Shown piece after piece: positions 19,977 through 29,445 of a stretch of DNA of 64,000 nt. Where the stretch lies: positions 124,001 to 188,000 of the forward strand of contig JALBYC010000009.1 in assembly GCA_023212645.1 (NCBI GenBank). Reading direction: 5' to 3'. Made by a program: the position numbers and the translations under genes. The stretch is from Farysia itapuensis (lineage: Eukaryota > Basidiomycota > Ustilaginomycetes > Ustilaginales > Ustilaginaceae). The notes below the pieces were generated by a model. It had not been told where the DNA came from and searched no databases. It saw only the letters and a list, made by a program, of their open reading frames with translations. Position 1 is the stretch's first letter; every line of letters begins with the position of its first letter.

Positions 19977-21097
19977 TTACTGGATGTTGCAGTCCGAGTC
20001 GCCTGACTTGCTCTTGCTGATTCGAGCCATCTTGCTCATTTCTTCCGCGAGCTTGAGCTCATCGGCCTCAGAAAGAATGCCTTTGCGTTGGCGAGCTTGC
20101 ATGGCTCGTATCGCTGAGAGTCTTTCGGCTTTGGCGCGTCTGCAGTGAGGTAGGAAGCAAAGCAAGTCAGAAAAATGTTCAGTACGCGCGGAAGCATGAC
20201 GAACAGACGAGGACGTCGATAGATCGATTCCCTCGTTAAGAAAGAGTGCGTACCCGTCATTGGCATTGCTTTCCTCTTAACCGTCATACCGTGCTTCTGT
20301 CACGCTTGACTGAAGATTGGCTTGGGCACCCACTTGTTGGATTTGTCAAACATGTTGCCAAAGGGCGACGAGCTGGATCCTGAATGTGAAGCAGTTTGCT
20401 CTGAAGTGGTGCTCAACTTAGCTTGGGCAGAATCGCTCTTGGTGGCAGGAGATGGTGTCGTCCACGTCTTGACAGTGCTTTTGAGGCCACAGTCGCCTAT
20501 CGTCGTTTGAGATGCTTTCGCCGAATGATTGACGTTTGGTGATAATTTCCGAGACTTTTGGAGGCAATTGTGTTGGACTGGAGCTCGATGAGATGGACAG
20601 AAGGATGCATGACAATCCGGACACTACATAGAATTATGGTCAGAAACCCAAAACGCACAGCGTCACGAGCTCAAGTCACTCCTTACCTGTATGGGCACGA
20701 CCATGAGCTTGGAGCACTTGACAAACGTGCATTCATTTGTCTTCTTGGTCCTCTTCATCGGTACTGATGTGCCTGAACCGTTAGCGGACCTGACCTGTCC
20801 GGCTTTGTCCAGCATGGGACATTGGCCAGACAGGTGGCGGTCCATTGCGATGTTGGGATCTTGATCTCGCCTCCACCCTTCTGGCGGGTTATCGCACATG
20901 GGACACAATGGCACTCGGTAGTCGCCGACACTCTGGTCGTAGCTGGCGCAGTGATGCGATTGTGGTCGGAAATGATTGGAACAAAAGTGATGGCGACAAT
21001 CGCTGCATTTGAATGGTAAGAAGTCTTCGCGATGACACTCGTCGAGAGCACAGCGCTCTCCGATGAACATCATCGCTCCAGTCGATCGTTCTGGCAT
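19977..21097 (-). CDS. double AN1 zinc finger protein, ZFAND2/AIRAPL type
   Basis: Proposed exons are 21097-20687, 20623-20330, 20273-20254 and 20139-19977, giving 295 residues. AN1-1 is CALDECHREDFLPFKCSDC plus FCSNHFRPQSHHC; then the family linker CPMCDNPPEGWRRDQDPNI; AN1-2 is CTFVKCSKLMVVPIQ joined over a clear 63-nt intron to CPDCHASFCPSHRAPVQHNC. This layout is that of ZFAND2A/B, stress-inducible regulators that bind Cdc48/p97 and the proteasome. If the second intron (20329-20274, weak GTGCCC donor) is not spliced the protein ends at a TGA at 20300 (...KPIFSQA, 245 residues). If spliced, the C-terminus gains a charged helix and ends in CNIQ, a CaaX-like box as in prenylated AIRAPL. The start could also be the ATG at 21073. 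The first two exons are secure; the last two are less so. Confidence 0.8.
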
Positions 21098-22056
21098 CTT
21101 GACGGATCTGGAACCGCGAGGCTGGCGAAAAGGTGGGTGCGAAAGGAGCACAGCAAGCTCACACTTCGCAGATTTTAAGGGTTTCCGGATGCATGACCGG
21201 CTCAGCCGTGTGGCATGTGGGACGCGTAATTGGGCTTGGCGCTTCGGATTTAATCACCAATTTCTAATCTTCTGAAGCGCGAAGCGTGGCGGATCTCTTG
21301 TTAGAAGTGAAAGGCGTCATTCTAGAGCTGCAGAGCTGCAGTGCCTGCAGAGCTGCAAGAGCTGAACAGACAGGGTGGCGGAACGGCTGTTTACCCGTCC
21401 CGCAAACAAACAGATATCCCATTTGTGATGTCTGTCACGATATTCAAGCTCAAGACGTTGCAACCCTTGTTGATCGTGTGCTTGGCGCGACTATACGCCT
21501 AAAGCGCCAAGAGATGCTGTACAAAGACGCCACGTACGACAAAGTTGTCGTGCCCTTTCCGTGAAGCTTTCGTGAAAGTGCAGAGTGAACGAAATTGAAA
21601 CTGTGATATCGAACGTCTAGATGTTCCTGGCAGCTTGCAGCTGGCAGATGGCGGCGGTGTTTAAAATTTTGCTTGACGGCTTGGCTGATGCTTGCTTGTA
21701 TCAGAAACTCTCCCTCTGCAATGCAGTGACGAAGGATCCAGCGGCACGCTTGCGGAACAGGAGTCAATTTCTTAGCTATGACCGAAACAGATCACATGCA
21801 TAACACTTCTGTCATTTAGCCGACCAGCAGGAGAAGTGGGGCAACATAGGCGAGGACAGCGGGATTCGCACGTTCACACACCGACTTCTCATGCTCAAGC
21901 TGAGACTTAAATATCAGGGCAAGCCCAGAAAGGTAGTCTAAACACACACAAACACCAAAGGCAAAGGTATCTGAACCCTCGCTCAAGCCCCTCTCACCGA
22001 CCTGACTGGGCGTTTATCTCTGTCATCTACCAGAAACGACTCTGGATGACTCGGCG
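21098..22056. promoter_or_regulatory. divergent promoter region AN1 protein/carboxylesterase
   Basis: About 960 bases. An AT-rich CTTAAATATC at 21905 lies 150 bases before the carboxylesterase ATG and may act as its TATA element, followed by a CA-rich leader (AAACACACACAAACACCAAA). A GCTGCAG-rich imperfect palindrome is listed separately. No further gene is supported. Confidence 0.45.
21324..21364. repeat. AGAGCTGCAG imperfect tandem/inverted repeat
   Basis: AGAGCTGCAG occurs twice head to tail, then GTGC, then CTGCAGAGCTGCA and AGAGCTG. Because CTGCAG and AGCT are palindromic, the whole stretch can also fold back on itself. It sits in the divergent promoter region and has no coding frame of note. 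Confidence 0.6.
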
Positions 22057-24156
22057 ATGAGTGTGTTCCAGTCGTTGCTGAACACTCTGGTGGTGACACT
22101 TGTCGCTCTCTGCACCCTACGTTGCGTGCAGGCTGTGCCTTCAACGTCTAGTCTTGGATCTGGCCTACGATTGCTTTACCAAAATGATCTTGACTGGACC
22201 AGAGCGATATCCAGCTCCCGTCAAACTGGTTACATTCTCTTGACTGCTCCGCAAACTGCGAGTCAGGCCGCGCAAGCATGCCAGAGTCTGGGTGAACAGC
22301 TTGTGTCTTCAGCGGCCACGACCAATTCTGGGCTCGAGGGACAGCTCAGCTACCTAGTGTACGATGGGACCTATTCCACCGGGCAGAAGTTTTGGGGCAG
22401 GAACAACAAGGTTTTGATGATCTCTTCGAATGCCAACACTGGAAACATTCAGTCTGCTTCGTCGACTAACACCAGCGCCAAGTACCCTGCTATTTGCACT
22501 CAATCCGCACCCTGGAACACCGGCAACGACACAGATTCTTCCGTGCAATGGCAGGTAGCCTCTTCTGCCAACAGCGTCCAATTCGTCGGATATCGAGACG
22601 CTCTTTCGTTTCGCTTCATTTCGGTACCATATGCGGATTCTGTGCAGCGTTTCGCGTATTCTTCTGTCTATGATCCAAGTGTGTCCGGCAGCTCCGTGTC
22701 TGGCACAAAGACGGACAGTAGCAGACAATGTCCTCAATTTGGAGTCACTTACAACGAACAGTGTCTTGTGACCAATGTCTTCACCCCATATCTGCCGTCT
22801 TCCTCCGAAATATCAGCAGGCAAGCTGTTGAAGCCCATTTTCGTTTTCATACATGGCGGCGGCTATACTTCTGGCACTGGCCTAGATCACACTTTCGATG
22901 GAGGCAACATGGCAAGCCGAAGTGACGTCGTCGTATTCACTGTCAATTACCGGCTTGGAAGTCTAGGTGCCTTGACATACAACACCCAAATCAGAGGCAA
23001 TTACGGCCTCGGCGACTTGGTTACCGTGCTTAAATGGGTACAGAAATACGGCAAGGCGTTTGGAGGGGATCCCAGCAGGGTCACGATCGGAGGGCAGTCA
23101 GCTGGTGCCCAGCACGTTGAAAATCTTCTAGCATCCCCAGCCGCTGCTGGACTTTTCCACAGAGCGATCGTGTTCAGCGGAAAGGGACATGATTCCGCTT
23201 TTTTATACCCTACGGTTCAGCAAGCCAATGCTGGTGCTGGCGGGCAAGTGGTCAAAGCCCTTGGCTGTGATACTGCATCCGATGTACTGGCTTGTCTTCG
23301 AAAACTTTCCGTCACCGACTTTCTCAACAAGCCCTATATTGCACCCTCGCAGGATGGCACATTCTTGACGTCCCCTCGACTCGACATGCGGAACCCAAGC
23401 AGTGCCACAGGGCACGTGAATCGTGTGCCTATCATCTGGGGCACCATGAGGGATGAACTGGCTTCTTTGGGTATCGTGCCCAGTGCATCCGAGCAAAATC
23501 TAAAGAACGCGCTCAACACGGCTGGCATTGCTTCGAACTACTCGCAGATTGTGCTCAACAACCCCAGCATCTTCTCCACGCAGCAGTACGGTATTCAAAA
23601 TCTGACCGTAGCAGTCAACACCGACATCAAATATCGATGTGGGATTCAAGCGATGGCGTACGCCTCCGTTGTGAACGGCGTCTTCCCTACGGTTTACGGC
23701 TACTTTTATGATCAAAGAGCTTTTCAGATCCCGAACTACGACCCTCAGGCTGTTTGTCAGCCCAAGTCAGACAGCCTGAGTCCTTCGAGCTACTACATGT
23801 GCCATTCGGGAGATCTCATGACAATCTTCCACACCAACGGCGTCGCTTTCAAGCTGGCGTATCGCGACTCAAACGATCTGCCGTGGATGACGTCTATCAT
23901 AGATCAGTTTTCGGCCTTTATCCGCACCGGAAACCCTGCACCGAGTGCGGCGTACCTGCAAGCTAGAGGCAGAGGATACACATCTACACTGGCCAGAACC
24001 ACTTCTGGCAGCGGGACAGCATGGACTGCGTTGAGTTCTTCCAACATGAACTCGCTAAGCTTTGGCCCGGTGCAGCAGAGAATGATACCACTCGGTCAGA
24101 AGAACGATCAGTGCGCTGCGCTCGGCAAAGGAATTGACTACATCGCCAATTTGTAG
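22057..24156 (+). CDS. secreted type-B carboxylesterase/lipase
   Basis: A single exon encodes 699 residues. The signal peptide is MSVFQSLLNTLVVTLVALCT followed by LRCVQA. An N-terminal 130-residue extension (LRLLYQNDLDWTRAISSSRQ onwards) precedes the alpha/beta-hydrolase fold and is longer than in typical family members. Family signatures are FRFISVPYADSVQRFAYSS, CLVTNVFTPYLP, the oxyanion region FIHGGGYTSGTG, and the nucleophile elbow GGDPSRVTIGGQSAGAQHVE (Ser near residue 348); YMCHSGDLMTIF supplies the catalytic His (near residue 583). The enzyme hydrolyses carboxylic esters outside the cell; the substrate is unknown. Cysteine pairs fit disulfides. Several N-glycosylation sequons (NTS, NDT, NYS, NLT) are present. 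Alternative names in databases could be lipase or cholinesterase-like. Confidence 0.92.
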   Translation: MSVFQSLLNTLVVTLVALCTLRCVQAVPSTSSLGSGLRLLYQNDLDWTRAISSSRQTGYILLTAPQTASQAAQACQSLGEQLVSSAATTNSGLEGQLSYLVYDGTYSTGQKFWGRNNKVLMISSNANTGNIQSASSTNTSAKYPAICTQSAPWNTGNDTDSSVQWQVASSANSVQFVGYRDALSFRFISVPYADSVQRFAYSSVYDPSVSGSSVSGTKTDSSRQCPQFGVTYNEQCLVTNVFTPYLPSSSEISAGKLLKPIFVFIHGGGYTSGTGLDHTFDGGNMASRSDVVVFTVNYRLGSLGALTYNTQIRGNYGLGDLVTVLKWVQKYGKAFGGDPSRVTIGGQSAGAQHVENLLASPAAAGLFHRAIVFSGKGHDSAFLYPTVQQANAGAGGQVVKALGCDTASDVLACLRKLSVTDFLNKPYIAPSQDGTFLTSPRLDMRNPSSATGHVNRVPIIWGTMRDELASLGIVPSASEQNLKNALNTAGIASNYSQIVLNNPSIFSTQQYGIQNLTVAVNTDIKYRCGIQAMAYASVVNGVFPTVYGYFYDQRAFQIPNYDPQAVCQPKSDSLSPSSYYMCHSGDLMTIFHTNGVAFKLAYRDSNDLPWMTSIIDQFSAFIRTGNPAPSAAYLQARGRGYTSTLARTTSGSGTAWTALSSSNMNSLSFGPVQQRMIPLGQKNDQCAALGKGIDYIANL

Positions 24157-24291
24157 CAGCTCTTGGTGGCACTGTCAATTATTATACCATACTACGTCCG
24201 CCTTCATTAACAAGTTCAGAGACTGAGCGATACTCCATGAGACCGACAGGACATGGGAACGCTGATGTTGCGAAAATCTGCGTTGATTGCA

Positions 24292-24792
24292 TCATACGCC
24301 GTTAGGATAGTCTGAGTTGGGTGATGGTTTGTACTGCCAGGTCTCTCCCGAGGCATCTAGACGCTTTCGTGCTTCGACCGCGGCCCAGGTTTGGATGCTG
24401 TGTGACCAAAACGTCAGGCGAGCTCCAGAACAGCGGTGTATCAACGGTCCATAGAACAGAGAGACTCACCTTGTGTCGGGCTTGTAGAGGGCGATTACGA
24501 GACCAAGAGCAAGCCCACCGTACATGCCAAAGTACCAAATGTTCTCCCAGCCTTCTTTCTGTCGCTTCTGACCCTTCGGAGGAGGCTGTAGACAAAAAGA
24601 TCGAAGACCGAGTTAGTGGAGCCCACTTGCGAAGACGATGGTCTAACTTACCTGCTCAGCAAAGATGCGTCCACTTGGTTGGTTGTAAGCAGGACCGCCA
24701 GAGGCGTGTCGGGCCTGGCTCTGGAGAGCACGGCGGCTGACGCACGACTGTGCTGCAGCTCTTGTCGAATGTGTTGCTGCTTGCTTGAACAT
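24292..24792 (-). CDS. mitochondrial complex I subunit NDUFB11/ESSS
   Basis: Exons 24792-24652, 24585-24470 and 24397-24292 (introns 66 and 72 nt, GTAAGT...CTACAG and GTGAGT...ACACAG) give 120 residues. The N-terminus is a basic, Arg/Ala/Ser-rich mitochondrial presequence (MFKQAATHSTRAAAQSCVSR). A single membrane span follows (WENIWYFGMYGGLALGLVIA) and then YKPDTSIQTWAAVEARKRL, the hallmark of the ESSS subunit; the Ser is made across the second exon junction, which supports the splicing. It is an accessory subunit of NADH:ubiquinone oxidoreductase in the inner membrane arm. The gene lies convergent with the carboxylesterase and divergent from the PH protein. Confidence 0.9.
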
Positions 24793-25085
24793 GTTGTGTG
24801 TTGCGCAAGAAGACGGGTTGGCGGTGGGTAGGAACTATGAAGTGATATGTGTGTGCGATCAAGCTTGGCTTAGTAGTATTCGTACGAGAAATTCAAAAGC
24901 GTCGATCGGACCGACGTAATCGGGGCTCGAGGCATGATCAACCTCGCAGCTGCTTTTGGCCACCCCCGTCAGCCTTGCTTGCATCCACTCCCTATACCTG
25001 CTTCACCAACAGCACTCAATCTGCATCTATCACGCAAGCACCGCAATGCAACACCTTCTGTGACCCGAGACTATCTCCCGTAGAC
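24793..25085. promoter_or_regulatory. divergent promoter NDUFB11/PH protein
   Basis: 293 bases between divergent start codons. The frame of the PH protein is open back to about 24849 but without a usable ATG, so this part is presumably leader. No clear element was recognised. Confidence 0.4.
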
Positions 25086-27248
25086 ATGACGACAGGCTAC
25101 TCGGCTGTGCCGAGCAATGGGCCTACCCATGCAATCGCAGGGTCACACGCACACCCTGACTTGTATGGGCAGGGCGAAACAAGTCACGACCTTGAAGGCA
25201 CCGAAGCTGACTTGGAAGGGGACGATGACGATGACGACGAAGGCTCCTATGCCGGTCACGAGGCCCAGCACAACATGAAACAAGAGACGACCGTCAAATC
25301 AGGCTATCTTGAGAAAAAGGGCGAGAAACGCAAGGCATGGAAGAAACGATGGTTCGTACTGCGATCCTCCAAGCTCTCGTACTACAAGAACGACAAAGAA
25401 TACCAGCTCCTCCGTTTCATCGACATTGGCGACATCAAAACTGTGGCTGCTGTGGAGATGAAGAAGAGCCTGCATACGTTCGGCATTGTCACTCCCAAGA
25501 GGACGTTCTACGTCAGAGCTTCTTCCAAACCCGAGATGGACGCCTGGGTCGAGGCACTCAACGATCTCAAGACTCAGTACGCTCAGTCCAGCACCATGAC
25601 ACAAGACATGGCAGCTATGCAGCTGAGCACCGCAGAGACAGCCGCAATGCAGCAGACGAGGTCTAACTCGAACGACCGTAGTACAGCCGCCATCGGACCT
25701 GGCGGCGATGCACGCGCAATCACGATCGGTATACCTGGCCAAGGCACATTTGTCTCTCCTGCTCAGCCCAGACCGATCCCTGGAAGCAGCGCTTTCAGTC
25801 CCCTTACCGTTACTAGCGAAAGCGAGGCTGGCACCACGGATCGATATGGTTTGAGCTACAATAGTTCTGCTGCAGGGCATTCGCTCTCGAACAGTCCTGC
25901 ACGCATCGACACTGCCGTCCCCTTCGCTGTAGCCGGTCAGTCTCCGAGTGGTCATCAATCCGGCAGCGACATGAGCGATTATGGTATGGCCCATCAACGT
26001 CGTCCCTCCGCCGGCTTCGGCAGCGTCCCGCGTCAGCGCAGCACCAGCGGCGCCCGTCGTTACGGATCAGGCAGCGGATACGACCCGCCTGCAAGTCCCA
26101 GCATCGCCCCTGGTGGCAATCAGGTTCTAAGCAGCTCAGACGAGGAAGACGAATGGGATGAGGAGGAATTTGCTGATCAAGTTATGCCTTTACCAGCCAT
26201 GGGCACACCACTTCAGCAGGTCCAGCAGCAAAACTCGCAGGTGCAGCAGCAACTTCCGCAAAGTCTCTCTGTAACGACGCCAGGCCTGAATACCGGCAGC
26301 GATCTGATCAAAGACCCCAACAAAGTCATTACTCAAGGCTATCTGATGAAGCAGAGCGGCCGTCGCAAGGTATGGCGCAAACGTTGGTTCGTCTTGACCT
26401 CGTCTCGGCTTCACTATGCTCGCAGTCACATGGATGGCAAGGCGCACCGCCAGATCCCTATCTCTTCCATTCTCGATGCAATTGAGTACGAGGCTAAGAA
26501 AGCGGCACCTGTCCCCGCGAGTGGGCCTACCTCGCCTAGCATTGGATCTCCTCTGTCAAATCCATTTGCAGCGGAAGGCACTACCGACAGACCTCGAGAT
26601 ACATCTACTTCTGCCGCTGGAGGCACTGGCGGTAGCACATCTGGTCCAGGCGGGCCACCTGAGAAGCCGGAACGCAGGGGCAGCATGGTGGCCGCTGCCG
26701 CAGGGGTGGCGTCCAACATGTCGGCTGGCATGGGAGTCGGCGGCGGCTCCAAGAAGAAAAAGGAGAATTGCTTCCAGATCATCACGCCCAAACGCACTTA
26801 CATCCTATGTGCGCCGTCAGAGGACGAAGAGATCAAGTGGATCTCGGCCGTAAAGACGCTGATCAACCGACAGCGGAACGCGCAGACGCCCGGTCCGACT
26901 ACGCCGATGTCGCCGACGACTGGGCTGGCGGCCTCGTCCTTCCCGTTCCACTTTACACCGTCTCCTCCGCAAGGAGTGGGAGGGCCGGGTGCTTCTACGG
27001 CCGCGTCAACGCCAGCCAATGCCATGCCGTCAACTCCAGCAGGCGCACCAGCATCGACGGCGCAGCTCCCATCCATCACTGCCGCCGCGCAGACACTCTC
27101 GCCTGCCAATCGTCAGAACTCCTCTTCAGGTCAGGCGCAGCATCCCGCACTCAGCACGGGTCAATCACAACCATCTGCACCCAGACAGCGCACGCCCTCG
27201 TCCACGAGTCAACATTCTATCGCGCATCCGCAACTCACCTCTTCTTAA
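25086..27248 (+). CDS. tandem PH-domain protein
   Basis: A single exon encodes 720 residues from the ATG at 25086. PH1 (about residues 75-175) begins KSGYLEKKGEKRKAWKKRWF and ends EMDAWVEALNDLK; PH2 (about 415-600) begins TQGYLMKQSGRRKVWRKRWF and is split by a long Gly/Ser/Pro insert before it resumes at KENCFQIITPKRTYILCAP and closes with EIKWISAVKTLIN. Both have the basic K-x(n)-KRWF/R-x-R strand seen in phosphoinositide binders, so membrane recruitment through PI lipids is likely. The N-terminal 70 residues are acidic, the linker and C-terminus are Ser/Gln/Pro-rich. No catalytic domain is present, so it is likely an adaptor. The split PH2 is a notable feature. Confidence 0.88.
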   Translation: MTTGYSAVPSNGPTHAIAGSHAHPDLYGQGETSHDLEGTEADLEGDDDDDDEGSYAGHEAQHNMKQETTVKSGYLEKKGEKRKAWKKRWFVLRSSKLSYYKNDKEYQLLRFIDIGDIKTVAAVEMKKSLHTFGIVTPKRTFYVRASSKPEMDAWVEALNDLKTQYAQSSTMTQDMAAMQLSTAETAAMQQTRSNSNDRSTAAIGPGGDARAITIGIPGQGTFVSPAQPRPIPGSSAFSPLTVTSESEAGTTDRYGLSYNSSAAGHSLSNSPARIDTAVPFAVAGQSPSGHQSGSDMSDYGMAHQRRPSAGFGSVPRQRSTSGARRYGSGSGYDPPASPSIAPGGNQVLSSSDEEDEWDEEEFADQVMPLPAMGTPLQQVQQQNSQVQQQLPQSLSVTTPGLNTGSDLIKDPNKVITQGYLMKQSGRRKVWRKRWFVLTSSRLHYARSHMDGKAHRQIPISSILDAIEYEAKKAAPVPASGPTSPSIGSPLSNPFAAEGTTDRPRDTSTSAAGGTGGSTSGPGGPPEKPERRGSMVAAAAGVASNMSAGMGVGGGSKKKKENCFQIITPKRTYILCAPSEDEEIKWISAVKTLINRQRNAQTPGPTTPMSPTTGLAASSFPFHFTPSPPQGVGGPGASTAASTPANAMPSTPAGAPASTAQLPSITAAAQTLSPANRQNSSSGQAQHPALSTGQSQPSAPRQRTPSSTSQHSIAHPQLTSS

Positions 27249-27396
27249 CCGATCCCCACAAATTTCGCGCAACACGTTCAGATTCTTTTCCTGTCTTGGG
27301 TAATACTATCTCGCACTGCACACCGTGTACCAATCCACATCTTTATTCGCGCGATGGTCCAGTTGCTATGTGAGGAAGCGGGGAGGACCCTATCTC

Positions 27397-27410
27397 TGTG
27401 TGTGTGTGTG
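27397..27410. repeat. (TG)7 microsatellite
   Basis: A pure TG dinucleotide run lies in the short convergent spacer between the PH gene and the MMT gene, six bases from the MMT stop codon. Likely 3' UTR of one or both genes. Confidence 0.8.
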
Positions 27411-27415
27411 TCTAG

Positions 27416-29161
27416 CTAGACGACTGTGTCGAGTCGGACGCGGACTTCTTTGACGCCCTTGATCGAGGCGAAAATGGCGTCCTTGACCGCAGTCTCGACT
27501 TTACCGGCCTCCTGCAGGGTTGTGTCCTTGGGCATTTGCAGTGTGACGTCGGCAAAAGTGCTGACTCCAGACTTGACGGCGCGCAGGTCTTTCCAGCCTT
27601 TGAGTAGGTCTGGATGCTGTTTCTGTACTTGGACAATGGCCGAGTTGAATGTCTGGAGAATAGACGGGTCTACGCCTCTGTCGGAGAGTTCTCCGAGTGC
27701 GCCGATGAGGAGGTCTGCGCCTTGTTTGCCGATCAGACCTGCGACCAGAAGACCACCGAGTGGGTCTAGCACGGGGAATCCAAGCCACGACCCGCCAATG
27801 GCCAGGAAGGTCACTGCGGACGAGAGTGAATCCGACCGATGGTGCAGAGCGTTGGCCTCTAGTACGGACGAGTTCTCTTCCCGCGCAATCTTGAGCGTAG
27901 CACGGTAGAGCCATTCCTTGACGACGATGGAGAGCAGGGCGAACCACATTGCGTTGGGGTCCAAAATACCACCGCCGTGCGCACCAGTCGCGACTTCCGG
28001 CCCGTGATGGTGATCGTGAAACAGTCCGCCCGCTGAAGCGATTGAACCAGTGAAAGAACCAAATGCTTGCAGTGCAGCTGGAGCATGCTGCAACGTAGGC
28101 TGAAGCGCTTCCAGCAAAAGACCGTACGAGTGAAAACCAATCCCAACTGCTCCGGCAACGAGGACAAGACTGACGCCTAGCGAGCCCATTGTCTCGTACT
28201 TGCCGTAGCCGAGAGGGTGCGAAGCCGACGGTGGCTTCTGTGACATCTTCCAGCAAAACAGCGTCACCAGATCGGCAAACATGTCTGACAGCGAATGGGC
28301 TGCATCCGCCAGAAGCGCGGCCGAATTGAGGTAGACGCCAGCGACGCCTTTGGCACCACACAGGCCAATATTGCTGACCAGACCGGCGAGCGTGATGTTG
28401 GATCCACGATCACCTTTGCCCTTGAGTGCGGCTAGCAGCTTGTCTGCATCTTCAGCGGACCCATGGTCGTGGCCATGGCTGTGTGAATGGCCGAGAATGC
28501 CGTGCGAGTGCGAGTGAATCTTTTCGACCGGCTGAGATTTGCGCTGATGCAGTTCAGCAGCGCTCTTGCTGGCGCCATTGACGATGGAAGAAGTGTTAGC
28601 AGACGACATTTCCGTCTGCGACTCGGATACTTGCTGTAGCGGAAGGGGCGAAGCTGTGTCGGCTTGCAGCGATGTGTATGCGTACGGATCCGAGCTGGAC
28701 TTGAGACTGGTTGCAGTAGTAGTTGTGCTTGGGAAAAGACCAAACAGGCTTGCAGGAGCTCGACGGTTGGAAAGATGGGCACGGTACGATGCAGCGCTTG
28801 GATAGGAAGTATGGGCGTACGAAGGTGGATACTGTGCTGCAGACTGGTACTTTTCGGCGTGGTGATCCTCGTAACGAACTAGTCGTGGCGGACCCTGGTG
28901 TTGCGGAGGCTGAGGATGTTGCTGCTGCGAGATGGACGAGTTGCGTTCGTCTGCTGGAAGAGCCGAAGAAGGCTGGGAGGGCTTGGGCAGCACAGGTGAT
29001 TTGGACTTTGATGAAGGAAGCGGAGGATGATGCGTGCTCTTGTGGCGCACAACAACGGCACTCGGACCAGCTCGACTGAGATGAAGACTGCGATAGAAAC
29101 CAAGAGCAACGGAGGAGTGGGTACGAGCTTTACTGAGATTGGAGACAGGCCGAGAGAGCAT
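27416..29161 (-). CDS. mitochondrial cation diffusion facilitator, Mmt1/Mmt2-like
   Basis: A single exon encodes 581 residues. The ATG at 29161 gives a presequence-like N-terminus (MLSRPVSNLSKARTHSSVAL, then FYRSLHLSRAG) consistent with mitochondrial import. After a disordered, His-rich region (HSHSHGILGHSHSHGHDHG near residue 220) the CDF membrane domain starts at GSNITLAGLVSNIGLCGAKG, with metal-site motifs DAAHSLSDMFAD (TM2) and HHRSDSLSSA (TM5). SHPLGYGKYETMGSL is the family's conserved loop. The C-terminal cytosolic/matrix metallochaperone-like domain ends RVRLDTVV. Mmt proteins export or move iron across the inner membrane in yeast; transported metal is inferred. A His-rich insert between membrane spans (HDHHHGPE) may be an additional metal sensor. 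Confidence 0.9.
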   Translation of the reverse strand: MLSRPVSNLSKARTHSSVALGFYRSLHLSRAGPSAVVVRHKSTHHPPLPSSKSKSPVLPKPSQPSSALPADERNSSISQQQHPQPPQHQGPPRLVRYEDHHAEKYQSAAQYPPSYAHTSYPSAASYRAHLSNRRAPASLFGLFPSTTTTATSLKSSSDPYAYTSLQADTASPLPLQQVSESQTEMSSANTSSIVNGASKSAAELHQRKSQPVEKIHSHSHGILGHSHSHGHDHGSAEDADKLLAALKGKGDRGSNITLAGLVSNIGLCGAKGVAGVYLNSAALLADAAHSLSDMFADLVTLFCWKMSQKPPSASHPLGYGKYETMGSLGVSLVLVAGAVGIGFHSYGLLLEALQPTLQHAPAALQAFGSFTGSIASAGGLFHDHHHGPEVATGAHGGGILDPNAMWFALLSIVVKEWLYRATLKIAREENSSVLEANALHHRSDSLSSAVTFLAIGGSWLGFPVLDPLGGLLVAGLIGKQGADLLIGALGELSDRGVDPSILQTFNSAIVQVQKQHPDLLKGWKDLRAVKSGVSTFADVTLQMPKDTTLQEAGKVETAVKDAIFASIKGVKEVRVRLDTVV

Positions 29162-29445
29162 CAAAGGCAAGAGCCAAGACGAAGAAACACTTTTGTCAGT
29201 GTACGGTGTTACTCTGTCTCTCGCTGACGCAATGGACAAGGATGAATGCCAGTGAGAAGAAGACAAAAGCAGGCGCGAGCGTGTGATGATGTCCGCGATT
29301 AACGACACTTCAAAAGCAACACAGGGTCCGAGCTCAACGCCATATTCCCACAAGCACGCCGGCACGCCAAAAATCATAGCAGAAACGTTTACATGAAAAT
29401 TCGGTACAAAAAGCTTGGAACTGATGAGGGGGAGAATGATCGGGA

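Noticed and set aside
20036..20287. Separate small gene MTVKRKAMPMTG... downstream of the AN1 stop
   Set aside because: The frame crosses a typical intron (GTACGC...CTGCAG); the alternate reading frame joined to the AN1 gene gives a better, charged-helix product with CaaX end.
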